The position numbers and the translations under genes are program-made. The notes beneath the pieces are model-generated. The model was not told the DNA's origin, did no database searches, and saw nothing but the letters and a program-made list of their open reading frames with translations. This document shows, one piece after another, positions 24,736-37,081 of a DNA stretch of 64,000 nt. This DNA is from Paraspadella gotoi (taxonomy: Eukaryota > Chaetognatha): NCBI GenBank assembly GCA_051294375.1, contig CM119268.1, forward strand, positions 2,914,184 to 2,978,183, in the 5' to 3' direction. How positions within the stretch are numbered: position 1 is the stretch's first letter; every line of letters begins with the position of its first letter.

Positions 24736-26064
24736 TCCGTAACCGAAACTTTAAAAAAAAGAAGCCAAGGAACGTAATTAATTCTTTACAAGTCTCTCTA
24801 CGATTGAGGCGACAAAAAAAGAAAGAAAAAAAAAAACAAAAACTGGGAGTGGAACTTTTTTTTTCTGGTTAATTTCACGATTCTCTTCTTTTCGAACTGA
24901 CGCTGACCTCTTTTTTCTTTTTTTTTCTTTTTTTTTCTTTTTTATTTTACGAACTAAATTCATCTCTAAAAAAAAGAAAACCTCGTCTGGAGCGAAGTCT
25001 ATACGGATCCGCTTGTGCGGAGAGAGAGAGAGAGAGAAAAAAATTCGTCGGGCGAAAAGAAAAACCAGAAATTTGGGCTTCGATCCGAAATTTTGTCAAA
25101 AATATTTTCTTTTTTCATCCTAGAACGGATTTGAGCGTAAATTTTTTCGTCGTTTTCGTCGTCGTCGTCTTCGTTGNNNNNNNNNNCGTCATCATCGTCA
25201 TCCTCGTCTTAGTCATCCTTCACCGCTGCCACTGGAACGCTGTGTATTTATATTTCCTTCTCTTCCTTTTCGTCTCTTACTTAAAAACCAATAATTTTCT
25301 TTAAATCACTTAAAACGAAGCGAATGTTTCCAACGGAATACTTTTTTTTCCCGCTCTTCCTTTCTCGGCCTTAAAAAAAAAAAGAAGGAGCGGCATTGAG
25401 AGGCATTTTAGGCATTGAGAGGCATTTAAGGCTTAAATCGACTCGGGAGAAACTTCGCTTCTTTCTCATCGCTATTTTTTTTATATTTTGGTTAAAAGAA
25501 AACAAATCCTTTTTTGAAAAAAAAAATCCACACAAAAGATTCTTATTTATTTCTAAAACGATAAAAGAAAATCGACCCGTTGGGATTTTTATTTAAAGTA
25601 TGAATATATTTTAAAACGGTTGGTGGGAGAAAGATTACTAATACTATTACGTATTTACGAAAATGGAAACATCTCGTCAGATCGATTGTGGATGTCCACT
25701 CAAAATTTAAAAAAAAAATTTTTTTTGGCGAAAATTATTTTTGTTTCAACGAGTTTTATTTACAATAAAAACAGATATGTTTCGGCTTTGGTACAGTCCT
25801 TCATCGGCGTGAGTTTTACATTTTTTTTCTTTCCAGGTCGATTCTCAGAATCTGTACTGAAAATTAGATCTTAGGAAAATTCAGGAAAAAAAGAGTCGAA
25901 ACATGTCCATACATATAAATTAAATTCGTTGATGAAACAAAATTTCAAACTTTTTTTCTAAAGGAAAAAATGCAAAATTTGACGGTCGACCTTTTGAAAA
26001 AGTGTAATTTTTTAAATCGTTCTCATGTGAATTTAATTTTTAAAATCGTTTGTGAGACTAAAAG
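23557..26064. other. 3' flank of the PTF1A-like gene
   Basis: A candidate AATAAA poly(A) signal is at 23804-23809. Downstream are CT/GA tracts (24426-24446, 24641-24731, 25020-25037), a GTC repeat with an N10 gap (25177-25186) and A/T-rich DNA. Two copies of the hairpin repeat lie near 25747-25813 and 25895-25932. No coding exon was recognised. The frame at 24242-24499 is read through CT repeats and lacks support. Confidence 0.6.
25747..25813 (-). repeat. Dispersed hairpin repeat, minus strand
   Basis: On the minus strand: GCCGATGAAGGACTG, then AAAGCCGAAACATATC, then TGTAAATAAAACTCGTTG. The order matches the plus-strand member at 40921-40982. A partial plus-strand member (CGAAACATGTCCAT then TAAATTCGTTG) follows at 25895-25932, so two family members face each other. 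The noisy duplication repeats both near 33003-33200. Confidence 0.65.
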
Positions 26065-29000
26065 GACTGAGGCGGCGCCGATAGGCGGCGCTGTAGGTCG
26101 AGAGCTGGAATACCGGTCCAAAAAATGATTCGCTATCGACGCCGGTTGGCTTTGACACAGCGCCTCTTTTTGGTGAGATAACGCCGCTGTTACAGGATCG
26201 GCGCTGTTTGATGGAGAAGCAATACAGTTGATGGACAGACGGCGCTTCTTGAGGAACAGAGGGGCCATTTGATGGAGAAGCGACACCATATGAAGAAGAG
26301 ATGAGTCGTCAGTTTGCGGCGATGGAATCAGTTGGACGATGAAGTTGCCCGTGATCGGAGTTCGGTATTAGGAGGGAATTCTGCGTCGGCGGCGCCGGTG
26401 CAGAGTCGGTGCAAGTCTCTGCGCCGACGTGGATCTCGTCGGTGCAGAGTCGAAGAAATGTCTCTGAATCCACGTCGCATCTCATTGGTGAAGAGCCGAT
26501 GGACCAATTGCAGATGGGGTCATGGGAATGTTCCAATCAAGGTTCCTCTTAGAGTGTGACTCCGAGCATCCGGAGTTTGAACGACTCTGTCCTTTAAGGC
26601 AATCGATATCTGGAACCAACTTTAGAAAACGTGCCTCGTCATTTTATGGATCCATCGTGGCCGACTCATGGAATGTTCGGCATAACATCCGCGCAAGTTT
26701 CCATGTCAGGTGCGAGGATGGAATTCTAACTGTTACACGTTGGACAGAGCAGCAGTTCTATGCCGCAAGCTCTTGGTCGACTTTGGATTTTCGGCACGAA
26801 ATCGATGCAGTTTTTTTGCCGAGTCTCGACCACACCCGTGCACCGCAGTGGCCGACTGAGACGACGAAGGGCCGGACTTGGACATCATCCGAGAGTTCCT
26901 CATGTTTCCGGACCGGGACGTGGGAGCAGCAGCAGCAGCGAGAGCACAGCAAGGAGCACGTTTGCTGCATAGTGCAGCGCGAAGAACCGAATTTCCAACA
27001 GTGCTCAACTTTTACAAAGGCGGGAACGCGAAGGGTAAGACATATTAATTAATGAAATTAAGAAAAAATAAAGAATCTAAAATATTTATATTTCTTGAAC
27101 AGCTTCACTCAAACGTAGATCCACTCATAGGTAACACATCGTTCGTCGTCGTTCGTCGTCTTTTTCATCGTCGCTGTCGTCGTCGTCGACCGAGAACGAG
27201 TTACGAAATGCGACGGGTAATTACACTTTTTCGCGACTTTCGACTCTGGCGGCGGCGGAGGCGGCGCGCGGCGGAGGCGACGGCGGCGGCAGTTTTCCTG
27301 CGGGGGACTTGCGGCGGCGCTTTCGGTCGCTTTCACACGGCCGCTGGGGTGCGGAGAAAGCGGGATCGGTCTTGCTCGCAGTCCTTGCAGCGGGGCACTT
27401 CGGACGTTCGACGACAGTTTGGCAGCAGACAGGCGGAATGCGCGGCGGGGGAATTCTATAGAAGCGGCAGCTGCGGAGCGCAGCAGCAACGCGGACGGAA
27501 ACGCGGGACTGACGGAGATCGGAGTTTTTTTCGCCGTCGATGGGTGAGGAGGAAAGAAAAAGGAGGAAAGGAAAGAAAAAGGAGGAAAGGAAAAGGAGAA
27601 GGAAATAGAGCCTAATGAAATGGGTGCTTTTGGAAAAGCGAGCCTAATGAAATGGGTCGCTTTGGAAAGAGAGCCTAATGAAATGGGTCGCTTTTGGAAA
27701 AGATAGCCTAATATCCCTCATTGTTCTTTTATTCAGCACGACTCACTTCTTCCGCTGTCGAACTTCAAACGAACTTTCTCTACATCGGCTCCTTTCCTCC
27801 ACAACATGATGATCCACAACCCCACGATCCACAACCAAACGATCCACAACCAAATGATGCACAACCTCACAACATCGAACTCCTTTCTTCTCCCAACGAT
27901 CTCGATAGCACAACTCTCGAATCGGTCTCTCAACTCCAGCTCTTTCAACCCCAGACGACCAACTACAGCATCCGTTTCATCAACTACATCAGCCTCACCA
28001 TCAACTACATCATCAACGCTCCAGCCATCATCAAATCTTCTCCTTCGATTCCATCTCGCCAATGGATTCTCTCAACTTCGCTTCGGCTTCGTCTGCGGCG
28101 TCGCCATCGGCGAGGCGTCGGCAAGCGTCGGCGGCGGCTTCTGAGGCGCGGCGGCAGCGTCGTTTTTTCTGCGGAGGAGAATTTAGTCGCCGGGGAAAAG
28201 ATTGATTCGGCGCCGCCGATTATGACGCCGCAAGAACCGGCGTCAAATATCGACGCCGGTTGGTTGGTCTCGGATGGAATTTCCGAGCGGAGAACGTCCG
28301 CATTCTGGGATCTTGCTGCAGGTGAGGTCACTTTAATGCTGTAATTGCATTCCGCAAGGAAGGAAACATTAACATTCATATCATTATTCATTATTAATCT
28401 TTCTCCCGACACCAGACTCCGTCCTTGCCGCAACCGGATGCCGGCTGATTGCTTGCAGTCATTCGCCTCGATCGCGGTCACGAACAGCATTGCTGCCGCA
28501 ACTCGGCCAGGGGTCGGGCTGATGACGGCAGCGGCGGCGGCGGAAGTGGCGGCGAAGAGGGAGGTGAGTTCATAAGGAATTCGTCTGGGTGACGTTTTTT
28601 ATTTTTTTTACATTAAATAAATAACTATTTAAGGGGAAATATTTATTGAATTGACTATTAAACTGGACATAAAATCTGGCGTACGTACTAATATTACTAA
28701 ATAAACTTTTTTAACGATATTTTGTTTTTTTTAGAATTTTGCTAAAAAACAGAAAACAGTATAAAAGATAACAGAAAATTTTATAACATCGATTAGTTTC
28801 ATATCGGTTTCTCTTCGCTGCTAAATCAATTAAGGGTAAACAAACAACAACACAAAAAAAAGCCTCATAACGATCACGTGACGTAATGTATGCAATAAAA
28901 ATACTCTGTTTATTTCCCGTTTCCCAGGGCAACTGGCAAGATAAACAGGGGAGAGGAAGACGACGACGAGGAGGAGGAGGAGATGGAGGAGGACGACGAG

Positions 29001-29466
29001 GACGAGGAAGAGGAGGAGGATTCGGACGAAGGAAGCGAAGGAGGAAGAGAATCGGGAACGAGGAGAACAATTCGAAGGGGAGGAAGGAGGAAGAGGAGGA
29101 GGGGAGAAAAGGGAGGAAGGAGAAAAAGGGAGGAAAGGAAGGAAGCTGAGAAAGTCGCAGGTGAAAGGGAGGAAGGGTGAAGGGTGGGTTTTGTTTTTTT
29201 TGGTTTTGTTTCCTCGTTTTGTTTTTGGGTTGAAGGTTCAGTTTATTTTCTTCATGAATTAAGTTTAAAAGTTTTGAATCACGTAACACTAGTTTTATTT
29301 AAATACTTTAACGTTTGTGTCGTTAAATGAAAAATTTCATATGTAAATAGGGGGAAAAATGTGAAAATTGGGTCGTTTGGACTTGACGAACGGGTTCACA
29401 TGAAAAAGATGTCATCGACAATTACGAGAAATCTCTCGATTCCGACTGGGATAATCTGGAAAAAAA

Positions 29467-29509
<43 letters not shown>

Positions 29510-30765
29510 CGACTTTCGTGATGTTTTGGCGATGAATGACGACGACGACGATGACGAACTGAAACTATGCCTTGGGCTTGAGTTTTATGATAATGGGAAT
29601 AGACGACAACGACGACGACGACGACGAAGACCACGACGATGAAGTGGAACCAATTCCCATTTCTAGAAATGGCGGCAAAGCCGAGACTCCGGATCAAAAT
29701 CCTCTTTCCGTCCATAATGTTCTTTTCGGGTCGGAGTTTCCAAACGACGTGATCAAACGACGACGATGACGATGACGATTATGACGACGACGAAGATGAC
29801 AACGAAGATATCGATGATGAAGATGATAATGACGATCAAGAGGATGACAAAGTCGACGATGAATAACGATGATGAAGATGATGATGTCGACAATTATTTT
29901 GACGATGATAAGAATAATACAATGATGAAATATGATGTCTACAACTATGAAAGTTACAACGATGATACAGATGATAACGATGATGAAGATGATAACGATG
30001 ATGAGATGATGACAAAAAACGACGATGCCACGATAACGAAGATTATGACGACCATGCAAGGAACGACGATGTCGACTAACCCGAAAACGACGACAACATT
30101 TCGTGACGCACGATTCGTTTACAATAAATTTATATAATTCACAAAAAGATTCACAAATCCACTCTCCCCCTTATTCACAAGCGCCTGGCGGCCATCATCG
30201 CGAGCGGCGTCGCATCAAAAAGCATCAACGGCGCCTTCGCCAAATTGAGACAGACTGTCCTTGTCTTCCTTTCGAAAAGAAATGTCAAAGATGGACACTT
30301 TGAAACTCGCCAAGACTACATCCACTTCTGTCGGTCAGTCATGTTGATGTAGTTGACCTCTTGGATGATGGTTAAAATGTGTTGATGAAAGTCATCTGCT
30401 TTAGAAAAATTTTGAGCCTTTTTGAGCCTTTATTCTAAGCAAACTAGGCTTTATTGTTTCTTCCTAAAACGTTTGAATTATACTAACATTTTTACACAGG
30501 ATAGAACAAACCTTTTTACATAATTATTATTTTTTCGCCCCTAAAAAATAGAAATCATCCAAACTGCGGAAAAGGAATCGGATCACAGGAACAAAAGACC
30601 ACTAATCGAGTTTGCTGCGCGAAGCCGCTGTTTCAGCTCGGCGCTGACGTCGACATTCTTCACATACTGACTTGTTCGGACAAAAAGACATCGAATTCCC
30701 TGACGCCGAACGGAAAGATTGCTGCCAAGAATTTGACGCCCACGGCAATGATTAAAGCCGGATGA
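26065..30765 (+). pseudogene. Frameshifted second copy of the PTF1A-like gene (artefact)
   Basis: All exons from within exon 1 to the TGA at 30763 are present in order but broken by many indels. The bHLH exon near 30180-30334 loses frame in the region equivalent to IDYIHFL. The introns and UTR carry the same density of changes as exons, which argues for sequencing error rather than relaxed selection on a true duplicate. The first 380 bases of exon 1 are absent. Confidence 0.8.
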
Positions 30766-31633
30766 GAGATTGAAATAATAGTAAACTATTGTTTATTTAA
30801 TTTAAATTCGTTTTAAGTCCTTAAATGATTGACTAGTCAATATCTTTGTTCGATGCCAATTCTATTTAATTACAACAGGAGTCTTCCATTAATCATTAAC
30901 TTAAATGCAAAAAAATTTCTTGTTATAAATTTGCACACTACAATTGTTACGTTAAATCATTGTTCCTATTGTAGTTTGTAGTCGATAACTTTATTGTCGT
31001 TAGCGAATACTAAATAAATGTTAACCTTTACACCGTTAGAATGTTTTCTTTCTTTCGAAATCAAATTCCAAAAGAAGATTTGGAAATTTCAGTTCTTCAA
31101 CTGAGCAGATGAACAGACGAGTTCAAAACCGGAAAGAGTTGATTCGAAACACCAGAACTCTTCCTTTCGTCAAAACTATTTTTTTTTTGAATATTTAACC
31201 GCGAAAAACTCTAATCTATTTTCACAATGACGCAGAGGAGTAATTAGCTCCAACGGAGCCCGTTAATAATCGAGCGGAAACGAAATCGTAAGGATTTCCA
31301 GCTTCGGTGACCTTCGAATGACAAGGCTTTATAATTTGATATAAACGGAATACGGATGGACGGATAGACAACGTACGTCTGGATTCATCTATTTAGATTT
31401 TGAGCATTCCGTTTTCTAGCTAAGCATGGCATTATCCATCTTCCATGTCGCACAGAAGTAAAAGTAACTCTTTCTCTCTCGCCTCCCGAATCTATTTTTT
31501 TTTAATCTCTCTAGTCGAAAGTTGGAATGAGTTTCGGTCGTTGACAGGAATTCCTTTATTGATTCAAGTCTCTTTGGTCATGACTCTTTTCTCCAGCATG
31601 CAATCCGCCAAACTGACTTCCCTTGTTTCTTTC

Positions 31634-31679
<46 letters not shown>

Positions 31680-31895
31680 CTCCTCTCTCCTCTCTCTCTC
31701 TCTCTGTCTGGGTTTTAGTTTCTATTTCAGTTTTAGTTTAGTTTTATATTCGAAATGAATATTGGAGATAAGTTTTCTTTCTTTTTTCCCGGTGAAGAGT
31801 CTCCGGTTTCTTTCATGATCGTAATTTTCTCATTTCAACTTCTAATTGACGAAAATTTCGAAAAGATTCGTCAAACCGGTAATTTTTTCTTTTAA

Positions 31896-31987
<92 letters not shown>

Positions 31988-33331
31988 TGAATCCGTAACC
32001 GAAACTTTAAAAAAAAAGAAGCCAGGAACGTAATTAATTCTTTACAAGTCTCTCTACGATTGAGGCGACAAAAAAAGAAAGAAAAAAAAAAACAAAAACT
32101 GGGAGTGGAACTTTTTTTTTCTGGTTAATTTCACGATTCTCTCTTTTCGAACTGACGCTGACCTCTTTTTTCTTTTTTTTTCTTTTTTTTTTTTTTATTT
32201 TACGAACTAAATTCATCTCTAAAGAAAAGAAAAACCTCGTCTGGAGCGAAGTCTATACGGATCCGCTTGTGCGGAGAGAGAGAGAGAGAGAAAAAAATTC
32301 GTCGGGCGAAAAAGAAAAACCAGAAATTTGGGCTTCGATCCGAAATTTTGTCAAAAAATATTTTCTTTTTTCATCCAAGAACGGATTTGAGCGTAAATTT
32401 TTTCGTCGTTTCGTCGTCGTGGTCTTCGTTGTTGTCTTCGTTGTCGTCTTCTCCGTCATCATCGTCATCCTCGTCTTAGTCATCCTTCACCGCTGCCACT
32501 GGAACGCTGTTGTATTTATATTTCCTTCTCTTCCTTTTCGTCTCTTACTTAAAAACCAATAATTTTCTTTAATCACTTAAAACGAAGCGAATGTTTCCAA
32601 CGGAATACTTTTTTTTCCCGCTCTCCTTTCTCGGCCTTAAAAAAAAAAAAGAAGGAGCGGCATTGAGAGGCATTTTAGGCATTGAGAGGCATTAAGGCTT
32701 AAATCGACTCGGGAGAAACTTCGCTTCTTTCTCATCGCTATTTTTTTATATTTTGGTTAAAAGAAAACAAATCCTTTTTTGAAAAAAAAAAATCCACACA
32801 AAAGATTCTTATTTATTTCTAAAACGATAAAAGAAAATCGACCCGTTGGTATTTTTATTTAAAGTATGAATATATTTAAAACGGTTGGTGGGAGAAAGAT
32901 TACTAATACTATTACGTATTTACGAAAATGGAAACATCTCGTCAGATCGATTGTGGATGTCCACTCAAAATTTAAAAAAAAAATTTTTTTTGGCGAAAAT
33001 TATTTTTGTTTACAACGAGTTTTATTTACAATAAAAACAGATATGTTTCGGCTTTGGTACAGTCCTTCATCGGCGTGAGTTTTACATTTTTTTTCTTTCC
33101 AGGTCGATTCTCAGAATCTGTACTGAAAATTAGATCTTAGGAAAATTCAGGAAAAAAAGAGTCGAAACATGTCCATACATATAAATTAAATTCGTTGATG
33201 AAACAAAATTTCAAACTTTTTTTCTAAAGGAAAAAATGCAAAATTTAACGGTCGACCTTTTTAAAAAGTGTATTTTTTTAAATCGTTCTCATGTGAATTT
33301 AATTCTTTAAAATCGTTTGTGAGACTAAAAG
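26065..33331 (+). other. Noisy 7.27-kb tandem copy of 18795-26064 (probable assembly duplication)
   Basis: The junction is abrupt: at 26064 the sequence jumps from the 3' flank back to the GAGGCGGCGCCGATAGG word of exon 1 (18799). The whole block then repeats in order, including microsatellites and flank, with frequent single-base insertions and deletions. Where the clean copy has N10 gaps at 22243 and 25177, this copy has real sequence. After 33331 it continues into new DNA. This fits an uncorrected long read bridging a gap without trimming of the overlap. Confidence 0.85.
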
Positions 33332-33390
33332 AACAAAAAAAATCGAAAAGGTTTAGGGTTTGGAAGTAATAATTATTTATTGAATGAATA

Positions 33391-33415
33391 NNNNNNNNNN
33401 NNNNNNNNNNNNNNN
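33391..33415. other. Assembly gap of 25 N
   Basis: Default-size gap 60 bp after the end of the noisy block. Confidence 0.99.
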
Positions 33416-34131
33416 TAAAATAATTTAAATGAATAATATTAATTTAAAAGGTATACCTAAAAGAAAAGAAAATCATTTAAGCGGAGTGTAGCTAAGTATA
33501 CATCTGTTTCTTTTGTCTTTTGTCTGGAATGAAGAATCAGCTGAAGATTCCATGGGCAGATTGAAAAATATGCCCAGGCACATAGCACAACGACGTCACC
33601 GACATCTCGGTTCACCGGTCGAATGGAACCACGTTAGGTTAAGATAGTTAAATATTTATTACATAGGGACCTGCTATGTCATTATCTTGTAAGAGTGATG
33701 AAGGCCTTTAACCACCAAAACCTATCCAAAGTCAGGGGCAAGATAGCTTATTTATTTAATGAATGGATAATTTTTATATTGGTAGTACCAATTTCATAAG
33801 AAAATGGGTCTTCTTTTAAGTGTAAAAAGCCTAAAAAAAAACCAAAAAAACATCTTCAGAAAAGCCACTACGACTTAGTTGTTACTGCCATCGAGGCTCT
33901 GCTTTAAAACTGTTTTCAAAAAAAAAAATCAAACTATCAAAAGTTGGAATGATTTATTTTGAAATTCATCTCATGCGCGACGAAGCCGAAGTCGAGTGGA
34001 GAAAGATTTTCATTTCTTCTAAAAGTCACGCATTTAAATAAAATTTAACTTGCGAAAAGTTCTATTTTGTAAACAATAAAAAAATAAATTTACACACTTG
34101 ACTCTGACACTGTTCTCTCCGTTTTCAACAG
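33416..34131. other. Intergenic, with dispersed repeat at 33690-33810
   Basis: The stretch holds a dispersed repeat (33714-33800 matches 15944-16022 inverted). Just before it is GTGATGAAGGCCTTT and CCAAAACC, reminiscent of the hairpin-repeat core. No coding exon was recognised. Confidence 0.6.
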
Positions 34132-34178
34132 ATCATTCAAAAAGTTCGTCGATAAACGAAAAGAAGACAACAACGATA

Positions 34179-34247
34179 ATGGATTTTCTTAAGAAGCAAT
34201 GCAAGAGCGAGGCCGTGCAAGAGAAGGCGACCGAAGTTGGAGCTCAG

Positions 34248-34307
<60 letters not shown>

Positions 34308-34529
34308 TACAAAACATAAAAAACAACAAAACGAGGCGATTACATTATTTTTATCCTTCCTCATTCTCCCCAGGTGGCCGAACAGGCTGCGGGTAAGGTC
34401 GGACTGGGTGAGGAGCAAGCGAAGGCGGCGGGCGAGAAGGTCGGCGGCGTCATCGGCGGCGCCGTCGCCAGTTTCGGTGCCAGCGCCGGAGGAGGAGAAG
34501 AAGAGAAGCCGGCGGAGGAGAGCAAGTAG
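34179..34529 (+). CDS. Small Ala/Gly-rich helical protein, tandem paralogue A (74 residues)
   Basis: Two exons, 34179-34247 and 34374-34529, phase 0 intron, TAG stop. The start ATG is chosen because it aligns with the start of the neighbouring paralogue; an acceptor at 34130-34131 marks a preceding 5' UTR intron, so the more upstream in-frame ATG (34098) is probably intronic. The protein begins MDFLKKQ, then an amphipathic segment (EKATEVGAQVAEQAAGKVGL), a Gly/Ala/Val-rich stretch (VGGVIGGAVASFG) and an acidic tail (GGEEEKPAEESK). There is no signal peptide and no family I recognise. It could be a small membrane-binding or LEA-like helical protein, but that is only inference. The intron is mostly (GA)n. 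The second exon and paralogue are clean, so expression is likely. Confidence 0.75.
34250..34304 (+). repeat. (GA)n filling the paralogue A intron
   Basis: Starts three bases after the splice donor, so the early intron is almost pure GA. Frames read through it (RERERE) are not coding. Confidence 0.9.
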
Positions 34530-35920
34530 CGCGTGATCTGCAACGCCAATAATGACTTTGATTCCGGTCGCATCTTTTTGGCGGCAATGAAAGATCTGCA
34601 ATGCTCGTCTTGCTTCCCTCATGATTCCATGAGATGGACACATGGGTCATAGTCAAAGATGCTCTTTTGACTTTTTTCCACTAACCGGATTTATTGTCCT
34701 GTAATCGACCGACAAACTCCAGTGGCCAGATGACAATGTGACATTCATACATCATGTTAGTGACTAAAAGGTTTTTTAAGGTTACATATTTTAAACAGTA
34801 TCTATTTCAATTTTTATCAATGAGTTTGTTTTGTCATCCGACTACTACACGTCTATTATTTGTTGTAATTCCTTTTCATTGCACGCTTTCTGGTTTACTT
34901 TTTTTTTTAAGTTTGTGGGTAGGTGACAGAGATGTTGTTGTTGTTGTTGTAATTGTTTTTTTTTTTTGCTGAGGCTTTCAAAGCTTATTGACTTTCTTAG
35001 CTTTAACAGCAGAAATAGTATTACTTTAATTTCTTTTTTTGATTAGTGCGAAAAACCCGAATCTCAGAATTATTTGACTAATTTTTGGAAGCAGTATTCA
35101 AATAGATCGTGTGAAAGATATTTTTATGTTCTTTACTAATTTGCTATATCCGTTTTTAAATAAAATTTATTTCTATGCTCACCGTACAATATTTTATTTT
35201 TACTTTTTCTAGGTTTAGTAAACTCGAAAACTATTTAGAGATACTTAAAGTTTTATGTGCCGTATCAAGGTATCGTATCAGTAAATAAAATTTAAGATTT
35301 ATTTAGGACCGAACTTTTTTTCTAAATTTTACAACTTATCTTTTTCCTTTTTTTTATTATCTCTTTGATCTTATTCTTTTCTTCATTGCTTTAAGTTTAA
35401 TATCATCTTCATCATCTGATTTTTGTCATCATAAAAGCTAACATTTAAGCTAATTTATCCTCTATTTCATTATCCCTTTCATCTTCTCAAGCTCTTTAAT
35501 TTTATGACTAGAATTCAGTTGAAACCAAATCCAGTTTTTCAAGTTTTTCTCCTTTTACTCCCAAGCGTCGCAGCAATCGAGGTGTTTTAAAAGAATTTAA
35601 ATCGGTTAAATGCTAAGACCAGCTTCAATGAGACCTTTTTTCATACCTTTTTATTTTTCGGAATAAGAGAGAAAATCCGAAAATCAACATTTTTTTTTAA
35701 TCTCTAATACATTGTTTTTAACGGTCTCACGTTCTCAATTAGGTAAGAAACAATATTAACATTGGTTTTAAATAACTACGTAGCCAAGAAATTTGTATAA
35801 AAATATTTTAATTCTATTAAGCGTTAATATTGCTCCATCTAATTTATATTTACAATTAACGTATTAAGAGTATTAGTTTTATATAATAATCTAATACAAT
35901 AATTAGGCTCTGCGACGAGA

Positions 35921-37081
35921 ATGGATTTTTTTAAGAAAATCTTCAAGAAGGACGGCGTGAAAGAGAAAGTCTCGGAGGTCGGCGCGCAGGTGTGTACAAT
36001 CAATAAAATGGAATTTATATTTTGAAATGCTTTCGATTATTGCACTAGAGAAATTGTAATTTTAAAATTTTAAAAAAGCGGCTTTTCGAGGCAGATTTAC
36101 CGATGTTAAATTTAAAAAAAAAAAACAAGTTTGAGCAAACAATGCCAGACCTGCCCACTATAATTAGCAGTAATTATTTAATTATTATTTTATCATTTAA
36201 TTAAAGAGACATGTATTTCTATGCGAAATCAACGTCGACTTATTTAATTAATTTATTAATTAAACAGATCTCACTTTTTTGCTCAAACAGGTTTGTTTTT
36301 AGGTCTTTTTGTCACTGACCACGACGATGATGGCGACGACTACGACGACGAAAAAAACACCGACGACGATTGATTGATTGATTGAATGACTGATTAATTG
36401 ATTAATTGATTGATTGGGGGACGGACGGACAGACAGTCAGACAGACAGAATGACAAACAGATAATTTCTCACAATTCGATGTTCTGACTTACCGACAAGA
36501 TTGTTGGGGCGGACCGACGGACAAAGTGAATCATAGAGCCGGATCTACTTGAATTTATACTATAATTTATCATTTATTTTCAATATTGATCTAAAGTCAT
36601 TCGCCTCCCAACCCAAAGGTCCGGGGTTCTAGCCCGGTGGTCGCCTAGCAGTTAAGAGGGATGTTACTGCCTGATCCCAAGCTCTGGGACTGCTTATATT
36701 GAACGGTTCTGTCATTAACTCATAACAATAATTACTGTCTCTTCACTATTTAAACTTAATTAAAGAAACCGTTTAAACATTAAATTTGAAACGGTCTGAA
36801 TGTACTTAATAAAGACCGATGACAATATCTATGATTCCACTATAAACTGGTTTACCTTGTTTCTCATTGTTCCCAACCCACTACCTGTCAAGGTGACCGA
36901 ACAAGCCGCCACGAAGCTTGGACTGGGAGAGGATCAGGCAAAGGCCGGAGCGGAAACGGTGAGTTCGGTGATCGGCAGCGCCGTCTCCAGTTTTGGCGCC
37001 GGCGACGGCGAAGCCCCCGCCGCTGAAGGCGGTGACGCTCCCGCCGCCGAAGCCCCCGCCGCCGACGCCGTTAAACAATGA
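35921..37081 (+). CDS. Small Ala/Gly-rich helical protein, tandem paralogue B (85 residues)
   Basis: Two exons, 35921-35989 and 36893-37081, phase 0 intron, TGA stop. Exon 1 is the same length as in paralogue A (23 codons), and the intron falls at the identical place, EVGAQ|V(A/T)EQAA. The shared core is QAA-K-GLGE-QAKA followed by VIG-AV-SFGA. The tail differs, being rich in Ala/Pro/Glu (APAAEGGDAPAAEAPAADA) and ending AVKQ. An acceptor at 35905-35906 just before the ATG implies a 5' UTR exon upstream, as in paralogue A. A candidate AATAAA is at 37528-37533. The pair arose by local duplication. The function is unknown to me. Confidence 0.78.
36595..36700 (+). repeat. tRNA-like fragment, possible SINE head
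   Basis: CCGGG-GTTCTAG-CCCGG at about 36622-36638 is a perfect 5-bp stem with a 7-nt loop, like a T-arm with a B box. It is followed by GGTCGCCTAGCAGTTAAGAG, which resembles an A box. It lies in the paralogue B intron. No complete cloverleaf could be drawn, so this is not called a tRNA gene. Confidence 0.35.

Noticed and set aside
26065-30765. A second, diverged PTF1A paralogue or pseudogene
   Set aside because: Introns, UTR and repeats are copied with the same indel density as exons, and the junctions are abrupt. Assembly duplication is the simpler reading.
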